Both the position numbers and the translations under genes were made by a program. DNA of 64,000 bases from a virus, in the IMG/VR virus record IMGVR_UViG_3300049596_000182, positions 1 through 64,000 of that record, one strand, 5' to 3'. The notes under the pieces are model-generated. The model saw only the letters and a program-made list of their open reading frames with translations. It was not told where the DNA came from and searched no databases. Shown here one piece after another: positions 16,001-24,727 of the stretch (position 1 is the first letter of the stretch; every line of letters begins with the position of its first letter).

Positions 16001-19000
16001 AATATGAACTCAATGCAGAAGATGGAGCAGGACTAAATCCTAGAGCTGAACATACGTTAGCAGCTGTTAAGTTTAAACATATGTTACCACTTGTTGTTAC
16101 AGGAGAATTACAAACGTTTATGTTTGTAGCTACCACTCCTACAGAGGTAACTGTACCTATACATGTTGTGTAACCGTTTGGATTGGTTGCATTGTAAGGT
16201 GTATATCCTAATGCTGAGCAAACATTTGCTCCAGATAAGGAAATAGCTAGGCTACCAGATGTTGTGATTGGACCACCTGTTACAGAGATGTTAGTTCCTG
16301 TAGCATTTACAGAAGTAACAGTACCTGTACAGCTGGTTCTGCTATTAAAGCTGTTCCAGTCTGAAGAGCTTAACAATCCTGTACAGATTGATGAAGCGGT
16401 GGCAATGTTTAATGATATGTTTCCTGATGTTGTAATAGGAGTACTTCCTATTGATATACCAGCAGTTGAAGATATAAGACCTACACTAGTTACTGTACCG
16501 CTACAGCTAGTGTGACTATTAAATGTGTTCCAATCAGCAGCTGTAAGTAAACCTGTGCATACTGTTGAAGCAGTGGAGATATTAATACCAAGTGTACCAC
16601 TTGATGTAATAGGACTACCAGATAGAAGCACACCAGTAGTAGATGTAGATGTTGCAACGTTTGTTACAGTTCCTGTACAAGTTGTATAACCTGCAGGGTT
16701 TGTAGAGTTGTAAGGACTAAATCCTAAAGCACCACATACATTAGCACCACTAAGTGATAATCCAATAGTGCCAGATGATGTAATAGGGCTTCCAGTTACA
16801 CCAATGTTTGTACCACTTACAGCAACACATGTCACTGTTCCTGTGAAACTATCAGAAGATGTAATGCAAAAGTTAGGATAGGTTCCTGTAATAGAGGTTG
16901 TACCACCTCCTGTTAAAGCAACTATTTGATCAGGACAAGAGTTTGTTATTAGTCCTGTAGTTGGGTTATATGCAACACCAGAGCTTGCACAAATTGCACT
17001 TCTAGCTCTACTATCAGTGAAGTAGAGATTAGTACCCTCTGTAACAACGGATGTATCTAATGTTTGGAAAGTTTTATCCCCTCTGTAATATTGACTTATT
17101 GTACCAGCAGCAATCAGTGGTTGCTTATCATTGAATGTAGTCCAATCTGTAGCACTTAGATAACCATCTGTTGTAGTGTTGGATTGTGTAATACCAAATA
17201 CACCAGTGGTAGAACAATATGTTAAAGGGGCTGTATGACCTACAGCAACTCTCACCCTTGCATCTGTATAATATAAATTACCACACTCAGTAACTTGACA
17301 AGTTAAATAGTCACCAGTGGTGGCTATAACAGTACCAAATCTACCAAATACGCTAGTTACGTTTTCAGTGTTATCTATTTTAACCCATCCTGTAGCAGAC
17401 TTAACTGCTAAGTCACCAACATGCCAATCATTAATACCACCAAGGTTTGTTGTTCCCTGTACAGAAACTCTCCAAGCCCAACCTGTTGTGGTTGTTCCAG
17501 ATATGTTAGGAGTGTTAGTAGCTGCGTTCCAATCACCTTGTAATATAATACCACCAGCTGTTGCACTGTCAACGTAAGTCTTAACAGCTAGTTGTGTAGG
17601 ATAGAGGGTGTTAGATGTTCCTAGAGCTGTAGCTGTAGATTTGTTTGCTACATTCTCAGGAGTATATCCTAATGTAGAACAAATATCTCCAGCAGTTGTA
17701 GGGTTTGCACTTGTAATTAAACCCTTACCATTTACAGCAATGTTTAATAAAGTCTCAGATGTATGTACATCAGTATTAACTGTAGCTAATGTAAGACTAG
17801 TACAAGTTCCTGTAGAACCTGTTCCTGTTACATCACCAATAAATTCTAATGATCCAGATATATTACTTGTAGTAACACAGGTTACTAACCCTTTATTATT
17901 AACTGTTATTACAGGAACTTGTGTAGAGCTACCAAATGTACCTGTTGCAGCATTCACTGTAGCGAGTGTTAAGCCTGCAGATCCAGGACCTGAAGCTGTA
18001 GCATCACCAGTGAGAGCTGTAATATAATTACCTGCTGGTTGTTTACCATTAAACGTATTCCAGTCAGTTGAACTTAAATAACCATCACTACCAGCACCTG
18101 CTTGTGTAATACCAACTGAACCACTGCCAGTGATTGTACCACCTGTTAAAGGTGCAGAAGCTGTAATACTTGTAACAGTTCCTACAGACCAACATCTGTC
18201 AGCTGTAAGATCATAGTTTACACCATTGATACCTAATTGTCTAGTGTCTGGAACAGGTGTATATCCTAAAGCATCTTCTTTATTATTAAATGTATTCCAA
18301 TCTGCACTAGACAAGTAACCATCTGTAGATGCATTAGCTTGACTAATAGATATTGTAGGAGTGAGTCCTCCTGTAGAAGCAAGAGGAGCAGATACAGATA
18401 TATTAGAAATGTATGATAGAGAAGGAATGTCTGCAGCCACTAGAGCTCTGTATGTAGGAGCCCCTGCTCCACCATCAGGACCAGCAAACACTGTGTTAGC
18501 TGCTGCATTAGCTAATGCAAAACTTAAAGCAGGGGTTGTTGTAGGAGTTGCTACAGATGTAGTGAATAACGGAACTAAGTTACCAGAACTAAAGCTTGTT
18601 ACCTTTTCTGGAAGATCTGGGTAATCGTTAGTAATTGTAAAGTTTGGATATGATCCAGATATACTGATACCATAACCAGCATTTAAATTTACAGTTTGGT
18701 CAGGAGCAGTGTTAACTATATTTATAACTGGAATAGTGTTAGGATTGCTTACAGAAGCAGAAATACCTAAACCAGCAGTAACACCTACGCTTGTAACTGT
18801 ACCTACAGACCAACTTCTATTGGCTGTTAAATCATGAGCAATACCATTGATTGTCAATTCAATAGCATCATCTACAGGTACATATCCTAGAGTTGTAGTG
18901 ATATCACCACCGCTCACTGGAGTGGCTGATGTTATAAGTCCTTTACCGTTTACAGCAAACTTAAGGAAGTTGTTACTTCCATAAATGTCTGTATTAACTG

Positions 19001-19631
19001 TATCTAATGTTAGTGTAACTGGAGATCCAGTGAAACCAAATCCATCTACATCCCCTACAAAACTTAATGATTGAGCTGGATAGTTGATTGGTATAGGTGT
19101 TACGTTTGTAATCCTACCCTTACCATCCACTGTAATACTAGGAACATTTCCTGAATTACCGTATGTTCCAGGTGCACCAAATACTGTTGCTAGTGTAGCA
19201 GTTACAGAACCTGGTCCGTTAGCTGTTACATCACCTGTTAAATTTGAAATATAATTACCTGAAGGTTGATAGCTAGTTGAATCTAAGCTACCATCACCCT
19301 TTACAAATTGTGATGATGCACCACCTGTTGTAACAAGGGCAGAAGCTTCTAATGTACCAGCAAAAGCAAGATTGTATAAACCACCAATTGTAGTGTTCTT
19401 ATTCAACGCTCCACCCAACATAACTGCACCACCAGGAGTTAGTTGCTCAATACCATTTGAAAATATATAACCTAAACCAGCATCTTGGAACTTTTGATCT
19501 ATTTTCTGTAGAGCAATCTCAAGGTTGTCATTATTGTTAATGCCTGTATATATTAAGTTATTACCTTCGTAGAATACGCAGGTAGCACTTAATACAATAG
19601 GGCACGGTTCAGCTGAACAAGTAATGTCCAT
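13005..19631 (-). CDS. Giant tail fibre with C-terminal S74 (endosialidase-type) chaperone
   Basis: 2208 residues. It opens with a Cys-containing head (MDITCSAEPC) and the anchor FYEGNNLIYTGINNNDNLEIA shortened in related genes at 60919 and 59544. Repeated units follow: DGYLS(S/A)xDWNTFN, a GTVTSV strand and VCxALGxxPYN, typical of phage fibre beta-repeats, then many small GSAGS/GTWGI units. The end is a peptidase S74 intramolecular chaperone: AYSDRRKK with S2112-D2113, RQLGVIAQEVDEVLPEAV, YGVKYGNMVGVLIEAIKEQ. In this family the Ser of the SD motif is the self-cleavage site, releasing ~97 residues after trimerisation. Likely the main receptor-binding fibre. Ends with TAG. Confidence 0.92.
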   Translation of the reverse strand: MDITCSAEPCPIVLSATCVFYEGNNLIYTGINNNDNLEIALQKIDQKFQDAGLGYIFSNGIEQLTPGGAVMLGGALNKNTTIGGLYNLAFAGTLEASALVTTGGASSQFVKGDGSLDSTSYQPSGNYISNLTGDVTANGPGSVTATLATVFGAPGTYGNSGNVPSITVDGKGRITNVTPIPINYPAQSLSFVGDVDGFGFTGSPVTLTLDTVNTDIYGSNNFLKFAVNGKGLITSATPVSGGDITTTLGYVPVDDAIELTINGIAHDLTANRSWSVGTVTSVGVTAGLGISASVSNPNTIPVINIVNTAPDQTVNLNAGYGISISGSYPNFTITNDYPDLPEKVTSFSSGNLVPLFTTSVATPTTTPALSFALANAAANTVFAGPDGGAGAPTYRALVAADIPSLSYISNISVSAPLASTGGLTPTISISQANASTDGYLSSADWNTFNNKEDALGYTPVPDTRQLGINGVNYDLTADRCWSVGTVTSITASAPLTGGTITGSGSVGITQAGAGSDGYLSSTDWNTFNGKQPAGNYITALTGDATASGPGSAGLTLATVNAATGTFGSSTQVPVITVNNKGLVTCVTTSNISGSLEFIGDVTGTGSTGTCTSLTLATVNTDVHTSETLLNIAVNGKGLITSANPTTAGDICSTLGYTPENVANKSTATALGTSNTLYPTQLAVKTYVDSATAGGIILQGDWNAATNTPNISGTTTTGWAWRVSVQGTTNLGGINDWHVGDLAVKSATGWVKIDNTENVTSVFGRFGTVIATTGDYLTCQVTECGNLYYTDARVRVAVGHTAPLTYCSTTGVFGITQSNTTTDGYLSATDWTTFNDKQPLIAAGTISQYYRGDKTFQTLDTSVVTEGTNLYFTDSRARSAICASSGVAYNPTTGLITNSCPDQIVALTGGGTTSITGTYPNFCITSSDSFTGTVTCVAVSGTNIGVTGSPITSSGTIGLSLSGANVCGALGFSPYNSTNPAGYTTCTGTVTNVATSTSTTGVLLSGSPITSSGTLGINISTASTVCTGLLTAADWNTFNSHTSCSGTVTSVGLISSTAGISIGSTPITTSGNISLNIATASSICTGLLSSSDWNSFNSRTSCTGTVTSVNATGTNISVTGGPITTSGSLAISLSGANVCSALGYTPYNATNPNGYTTCIGTVTSVGVVATNINVCNSPVTTSGNICLNLTAANVCSALGFSPAPSSALSSYLPLAGGTMTGSIAMGGNNITGLNNITYSGSNTYTGSASGQALNLATNDGYASMRVIRNNMASSPFNDGMYIGYQNASSGITRIFGGGSTGGGIAVNGGGVNDVTIAGNIALNAGNYNSYSPTLTGGGASGTWSITATGNVASRGQSNWNDATVINNVVGMLAWKNYGNAHVIFDASQGTSPSGGGVSQTNATYAWAASYPTLMGWNGGNTYGVRVDSARVADNTSGNSATTSQRDFSGDISTSGMGRFTGWYTGNAATGLAAEIGISAGQAYIIAYNRQTSTYGTLNLESSAATLRLSGSTVNVISGALQQGGNQVLHAGNFNSYSPTLTGGGASGTWGINITGNSVTVGGYGVSTGASANTVVVRDSNAYTFLNYINSNTSNFENPTVSQVIVTNGTDNYYRKAGIDHLTTAVRSSASGTWGINITGSAGSAGSASTASLVNGTSGGAIQTWDVRTISPSTMTSYRMGFGFTSWANNNSAPYADYLHLRSYGDGSGGSDNLVTFLKSGFGMRIWQQSFGSSSPYSSYVDVLHSSNYSSYALPLSGGELSGPLYVGTTGSGVYTTHWKDGGGSYQEAVGNSTSTRKLRLQSFNGSSSYAQWYMDGGNMQIYGDVAGVRNFLIDSTTAYLRWGGGDRLWGGSDGTRNSGWAYHQDTSTGLHWPGNGWHLMPASNSDFRIYSGNSSNTALRFETAGTTRGYVYAENDNTIGFLTNGRSWAFRTYSNGNAQVYGYLTVNGAGTSSSIYMNDTDEGQREIHCNSNRIGFLTQAGAWGAWSNDNGSWESVSSVTTNDWFYVNGGGGLYWSSYGRGLRSPDAEGNPYGNVNTYGSGRNGWLGYGVGTQFAFMGRESTDIGVHDLGYGWIFYSPYATGRMGIGTSTTSSSYRLYVEGGIYATGDVVAYSDRRKKTNVETIENALQKVTSLRGVFYNKIGEENKGRQLGVIAQEVDEVLPEAVNYAADVDEYGVKYGNMVGVLIEAIKEQQKQIEDLKSIIDGLTS

Positions 19632-19667
19632 ATTAATAGATTAGAAGTGTGTTGTAAATATAACAAA

Positions 19668-19692
19668 GCGAATGTGCATGAAACACATTCGC
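19668..19692 (-). other. Perfect 9-bp palindrome touching the fibre promoter
   Basis: gcgaatgtg (19668-19676) and cacattcgc (19684-19692) are exact inverted repeats around a 7-base loop. On the minus strand TTTGTTA follows, so a terminator reading is possible; the outer base is also the last base of the -7 box at 19692-19699, placing the palindrome over the expected start site, like a repressor operator. Confidence 0.6.
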
Positions 19693-19720
19693 AAAGGTAA
19701 CAAATATAGTTTATTTTCAA
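19692..19720 (-). promoter_or_regulatory. Bacteroidota-type promoter of the fibre operon
   Basis: Minus-strand TACCTTTG (19692-19699) with TTG (19718-19720) 18 bases upstream. A second -7-like box, TATATTTG (19701-19708), overlaps the spacer. The region lies between the end of the 1647-aa gene (19770) and the fibre start (19631). Confidence 0.65.
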
Positions 19721-19769
19721 TGAGTTACGATGAAGAATGCCACATAATATAGCAATAATTCACCCTATT

Positions 19770-22700
19770 TTATCTTAGGAAACCAGATTGAGACTGTGCT
19801 TTAATACCTAAGTCCTTGGCTAGGTCTGGGAAGAACATTGGAAGCATACCTTGAGCCTGACTGGTTATAGGGAAAGAACGTAGTAAATACTTAATAACGT
19901 AGTTCTTTTCTTGGAGTTTTTCATCTCCTACAGCTATAGCGTAGTTCTCAATCATGAAGTTCTTAACCAACGTCTTATAGTTGGTAATGTGAGATATAGA
20001 TGGGAATATACCTGAAGACACTAGACTTGTAATACTAGTTGGGTCATAGAAGTATAAGATCTCATCCTTAAGTTTATCAGAAGCTTTCAATAAGAACTTG
20101 TATTGGTTCTTAACTGTTTCATCTTCATCATCATCAGGAGCATTTGCCTTTAATCCAAGGAACAATCCGTATAGTGTAAGCATGAATATAACGTCAATCA
20201 TCTGAGACTTAATGTTCTTTCTAACTAGGTCCATGAATTCAGCCTCAGTCATTTTAAGTTCCTTGCCTGTTTCTTTTTCATAGTCAGCTTTCTTCTTCTC
20301 AAACAACGTTCTCATAAACTCAACACCTTTATCATTAGCTTGCAATGAGTTAGTTAAGTTAGTTAAGCTTCCTAATAAGTCCTCAGACATCACTCTAAAC
20401 ACCATTCTCATTCTACCCCATTCATAAGCATCTGATGCAGAGTTATATTTAAGGTTACCAGCTCTTACATCCACAAGTCTAGGAATCCAGTTCTTAAACA
20501 TCATGAACGACTTACCATAGATACTCATGTTGATCAAACGAACATCATCTTCTGATAAAGATCCTAATGCATCTTTAGTTAAAGACTGCACCTTTCTTCT
20601 TATATCTAACACTGAGTCAGACTTTCTATCCACTCCAGGTATAACAAACTCATTGTTCACTACAGATCCTAGTTTTAGTACACCCTTTTCTTCAACAAGT
20701 TTCTTAACGTCTTCTTCAAACTTTTGTTCTAAAGCTTTTCTTTGTTCTGCTGTTCCTCGATATCTATTAGCATATTCAGGAGTAGCTCTTAGTAATTCTC
20801 TAGCGTTTACAATCTTACCATCCTCAACAATAGAGTTCTTAAGGAAGCTAAAGAAGTTAACTGTCTGTACGTGTAAGTCAGAGTTCCTCATTAATACCAT
20901 TAGGAATTCTTGAATGTTCTCTTGACTTAACTTATTGAGAGACAGCTTCTTAGCTATTTCTTTATTGTAATTATCTGTTAGTGGTAGGAAGTATTCAAGA
21001 GCACCAATCATTAGTTTCTTATCTGCACCATTCATCTTATTAGTAGCTAACCAAAGTTCTGTACCAGCAAACTCAGTAGCAGTGAAATACTTACCTGAGT
21101 TGATGATTGATTGAGCTGTACCACCAAACAAGTTTGATGTAGCAGATAACACGTTGAGTCCCAATGCTTTAAGTTGGAATGTGTTATTCAATTGGTCAAT
21201 CACCTTATTGATACTAACTTGTCTTCCTTCTAGATTTTCTGGGAATATCTTATATCCAAGCTTGCTATTAATCTTCTCTCCAAACTTACCAAACTTACCT
21301 AGTAGTTGATCGAAGCTATCACTTTGTAAATACTTCTGACCATAAACAATAGCTTTCACCATGTCTTCAACAAGCTTAGTGTTCTCATTGTTATCTGGAG
21401 TGTATTGTAACACACCATCTTTGTATTCAGTTTTACCAAATATAGATGTAGCAATTGCTTTCTTATTCCTCTCTACACGTACAAGTGATCTAGCTTGAGC
21501 TTCAATGTTACGTAAATACTTATACTTAATAGCCATCTCGTTGTATAGAGCCATTGTTCTAAATAAGTCTGTGCTCACCTCACCTTCAATCTCTCTGGTG
21601 AAATATGTAGGAATTGTATCAATAGGTTTACCTGTAAGTGGGTTCACCTTACCAAATCCAATATCACCTTCATCAATAGATATTGATCTAAAGAACTGCT
21701 CTCCCAAAGATATGTTTCCACCAAATATAATCTTTTCCATCAATCCCTTTCTTACATAAGGAAGGAATGTTCTAGCTTCAGCTTTATTAATGTAGCCAAT
21801 CTCTTTGTATTCATTGTTCTTCTCTATAATATAATTATAGAAGTCAAGAGCAGCTTTGTTATCAGGTTTGTGTAATTCTTTCCATTCATTAGATTCCCAC
21901 TTAGATCTATCAGGGAACTTTCTAACTAGTTCATATTGCAACCACCCAATTGATTCTGAAGTACTTGCATCATATTTTCTCTTAGCATCATTCTTCTCTC
22001 TTACAATTGCAGAGTTGATTTCTTCATCTGTGCCTACTCTAGGTTTATCATCAATTCTTTTATACTCTTCTTCTAGCTTCTCATCTAAGAACTTTTTAAA
22101 CTCTTGAGCATCAACATTTTCTCTAATCCAAGCATAGTCTCTATCGTTGATTCTAGTTCTTAGTTCCTTATAGAATTCAGGATTAAACTCATCTATAAGC
22201 TCATTACTATCTTTCTTCTTAATTAAATCAAAGTAGTTCTTTATTGTAAGTCCTTTAGAAGCAGCTAGTTTATCGTATTCTTCTTTTAAATTTTGTAATC
22301 TTTTGGTCTCTGTAAGAGTGTCCATAGAAGATAAACCAAAAGCTTTGTTTGCCTTCTTAAACAACACCTCCACTCCCTTCAACTGTAATGTAGTGGTAGA
22401 AGAAAAGAATCTAGTAATACCCTTGATAATCTTTTCAGGAGACAATAAGTTATCTACATCAACGCTACCTGCAATAATTGTATCTGCAAACTCTTCTGCT
22501 ACAGTGTTTAAATCACTTTGTAAATCTCTAGCATCATCTGCTGTATCTCTAAGTTCTTCTTTAAGTTTCTTATCTTCTTCTGATAAATCTCCAAGGAATA
22601 AGAATCTAAGTTCAGAGTCTAACTTTGTATACATGTCAAGAGCATCTTGTGATGTTTCAATCTCTTCTTGAAAGGTATTCATTTCTTCCTCACTAAAAGA

Positions 22701-24713
22701 TTTAGGATCTTTACCAGCCCAGTTAGCATTGTAATTATCAATTGTAGTTTTGATTTGCTTGTTCAGCACCTTAGCCTGATACAATAGAGGTTTAACATTA
22801 CCTTTCATTTGTAACTGTCTGATTGCTGTAAAGAGAGCATTCAACTGCTCAGCTTTAGATAGCTTCTCAGAAGGTAGTGCTTTCTTTTCAGAAATCTGTT
22901 TGTATACAGCATTAAGTTTCTCAATGAGAGCATCAATCTTTTTATTACCTGTCTTCTCTCCTTCAAGACCTACAGGGATTAGATAGTCATCTTGAATAGC
23001 TTTAACACTAACATCACCTATCTTAATTGACTGAAGCTTAGGAAGGTCTCCAGTTTTAGCATTACCTTGAGAGTAGAATGCTTTAATAGGAATCATTCTT
23101 GTTTGCTTAAAGTCTTGAGGATTAATATTATATGTATTTTGAAGGATAGCTTTGTATTGCTCCATCTGTAATCTCCAAGCATTCACCTTATACCAAGGAA
23201 TGTCATCATACTTATCTACGTTAAGATCCATAAACTTCCAGTCAAGGATGTTTGTCTTACCATCAGGTTCAATAGCTAAGAAGTCAATAGTACCAGCTAA
23301 GTCACGCTTAGGATCATATACAATTGCCTCAGACATAAATCTTGTACCACCATTTTCTTTAGGGAATGAATTTAAACGTTCCTTTAGATTTACCTTTAAC
23401 ATCTCATACATAGTCCTATCATTAGGATCTAGTTTGGAAACATATCCATCATCATTAAGGGGTTCTGTTCTTAGGAAACCGTCAGCATCTACAAACACCT
23501 CAAATGCATGTTCAATATCTTTATGTCCTGCTGTACCTTTCTCAGCTTTTAAATCATCCACTGCTTTAGCAAACTCACTCTTAGTTAAGTCATTAGCTTT
23601 AAATCTTCTATCGTACCAATCACTAACTAAGTCAGTAACCCTTCTAAGAACTTTCACTCCATCTACATAGTATCCATCATCCTTCTTAACAACCTTAGCT
23701 TTAAGATCCATGATAGAATCGTATATCTGTTGTTGTTTATCCTTTTGTAGATAAACATCATTTTCAGAATCTCTAAGCTCATCAACTGTTCCAACAAACT
23801 CTCCAGATAACACTTGCATTGCAGCTTGGTCAAATCCAGACTTTTGGAATAAAGATTTAAGAGCGTTTACAATTGTTTGCCACCAGCTCTCAGCCTTGGC
23901 TATTAACTCAGGCTTTTCTGTTAAACCTTCGTTCTTATTAATAACTGTCTCTGTAAGCACCTTAGCAATAGCTTCTTTTTTAAGCTTCAATATATCAGGC
24001 TTACCATCAGCAGTTTGGTAGTTTGGATCAGATCCATATTCACGAAACACATCATTTAATATGTTATAACTGTTGATTTCTTTCAATAGTTTGTTGAATA
24101 ATTTAGGATCTAATTGCTGGATTATTTCAACAGCAAAGTGCATAGCTTCTTCTGTAAGAGCCACCTCTTCCTTACCCTCAACAACTTGTACTAATTTTTG
24201 TGTAATCAAGGCAGCACCATTAGCATCCACCTTAACACCATTCACAACAACCTTGTCCATTTGCTTAACATCAACTCCTATACGAGTTAAGAAGTCCTTA
24301 ACCATAGCAATGGTTTTAGGAGAAGCTTTAGAACTCACTGTGTCTGTAGGCTTTTGAAACAATGTTCCCTGTACAGCAATCTTTTCCCATTCTTGTTGAG
24401 CAAGTGGATTTACATCAACTTCCACCTTAGAGTTGTTACCTGCCACTGTAAGTTTAGATCTAACCAAAGACTTTCCTTCAGGAACATTAAACTCCTTGTT
24501 TATCTTATTGATAAGCTCTAACTGTTTTTTGTTCTGACCAGTTCCTGCAGGAGAGAATAAATATGTTGCTGTATTACCTTCACCATACTTCCTAAAAATG
24601 TTAGACTTGGTAATGCTTTTCCATACTGAGTGATAGATGTCTGTTAATCGATCAGCCAATATAGGATGGTCAGCTCTATAATTGTTCTCTATATACTTTA
24701 CTTTACAACTCAT
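19770..24713 (-). CDS. Large virion-associated protein with PD-(D/E)XK nuclease core (1647 aa)
   Basis: Follows the RNA polymerase gene by 14 bases. Residues ~440-495 carry a PD-(D/E)XK (RecB/Cas4-like) nuclease core: E462 in SEAIVYDP, D477 in AGTIDFLAI and D491-W-K493 in NILDWKF. Before it, LTEEAMHFAVEII (~187-199) looks like a degenerate metallopeptidase helix, and AESWWQTIVNALKSLFQ resembles helices of large phage internal proteins. Residues ~600-900 are highly charged coiled coil. The C terminus has one hydrophobic segment (IDVIFMLTLYGLFLGL). crAss-like phages are known to encode PD-(D/E)XK proteins in this part of the genome. It may be ejected with the polymerase and act on host or phage DNA (inference). 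Confidence 0.75.
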   Translation of the reverse strand: MSCKVKYIENNYRADHPILADRLTDIYHSVWKSITKSNIFRKYGEGNTATYLFSPAGTGQNKKQLELINKINKEFNVPEGKSLVRSKLTVAGNNSKVEVDVNPLAQQEWEKIAVQGTLFQKPTDTVSSKASPKTIAMVKDFLTRIGVDVKQMDKVVVNGVKVDANGAALITQKLVQVVEGKEEVALTEEAMHFAVEIIQQLDPKLFNKLLKEINSYNILNDVFREYGSDPNYQTADGKPDILKLKKEAIAKVLTETVINKNEGLTEKPELIAKAESWWQTIVNALKSLFQKSGFDQAAMQVLSGEFVGTVDELRDSENDVYLQKDKQQQIYDSIMDLKAKVVKKDDGYYVDGVKVLRRVTDLVSDWYDRRFKANDLTKSEFAKAVDDLKAEKGTAGHKDIEHAFEVFVDADGFLRTEPLNDDGYVSKLDPNDRTMYEMLKVNLKERLNSFPKENGGTRFMSEAIVYDPKRDLAGTIDFLAIEPDGKTNILDWKFMDLNVDKYDDIPWYKVNAWRLQMEQYKAILQNTYNINPQDFKQTRMIPIKAFYSQGNAKTGDLPKLQSIKIGDVSVKAIQDDYLIPVGLEGEKTGNKKIDALIEKLNAVYKQISEKKALPSEKLSKAEQLNALFTAIRQLQMKGNVKPLLYQAKVLNKQIKTTIDNYNANWAGKDPKSFSEEEMNTFQEEIETSQDALDMYTKLDSELRFLFLGDLSEEDKKLKEELRDTADDARDLQSDLNTVAEEFADTIIAGSVDVDNLLSPEKIIKGITRFFSSTTTLQLKGVEVLFKKANKAFGLSSMDTLTETKRLQNLKEEYDKLAASKGLTIKNYFDLIKKKDSNELIDEFNPEFYKELRTRINDRDYAWIRENVDAQEFKKFLDEKLEEEYKRIDDKPRVGTDEEINSAIVREKNDAKRKYDASTSESIGWLQYELVRKFPDRSKWESNEWKELHKPDNKAALDFYNYIIEKNNEYKEIGYINKAEARTFLPYVRKGLMEKIIFGGNISLGEQFFRSISIDEGDIGFGKVNPLTGKPIDTIPTYFTREIEGEVSTDLFRTMALYNEMAIKYKYLRNIEAQARSLVRVERNKKAIATSIFGKTEYKDGVLQYTPDNNENTKLVEDMVKAIVYGQKYLQSDSFDQLLGKFGKFGEKINSKLGYKIFPENLEGRQVSINKVIDQLNNTFQLKALGLNVLSATSNLFGGTAQSIINSGKYFTATEFAGTELWLATNKMNGADKKLMIGALEYFLPLTDNYNKEIAKKLSLNKLSQENIQEFLMVLMRNSDLHVQTVNFFSFLKNSIVEDGKIVNARELLRATPEYANRYRGTAEQRKALEQKFEEDVKKLVEEKGVLKLGSVVNNEFVIPGVDRKSDSVLDIRRKVQSLTKDALGSLSEDDVRLINMSIYGKSFMMFKNWIPRLVDVRAGNLKYNSASDAYEWGRMRMVFRVMSEDLLGSLTNLTNSLQANDKGVEFMRTLFEKKKADYEKETGKELKMTEAEFMDLVRKNIKSQMIDVIFMLTLYGLFLGLKANAPDDDEDETVKNQYKFLLKASDKLKDEILYFYDPTSITSLVSSGIFPSISHITNYKTLVKNFMIENYAIAVGDEKLQEKNYVIKYLLRSFPITSQAQGMLPMFFPDLAKDLGIKAQSQSGFLR

Positions 24714-24727
24714 TGTTTATCAGTTAT

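Noticed and set aside
15901-18624. Several plus-strand frames opposite the tail-fibre gene
   Set aside because: They lie opposite a well-supported fibre with repeats; Val/Pro-rich composition mirrors the Thr/Gly/Asn-rich sense strand.
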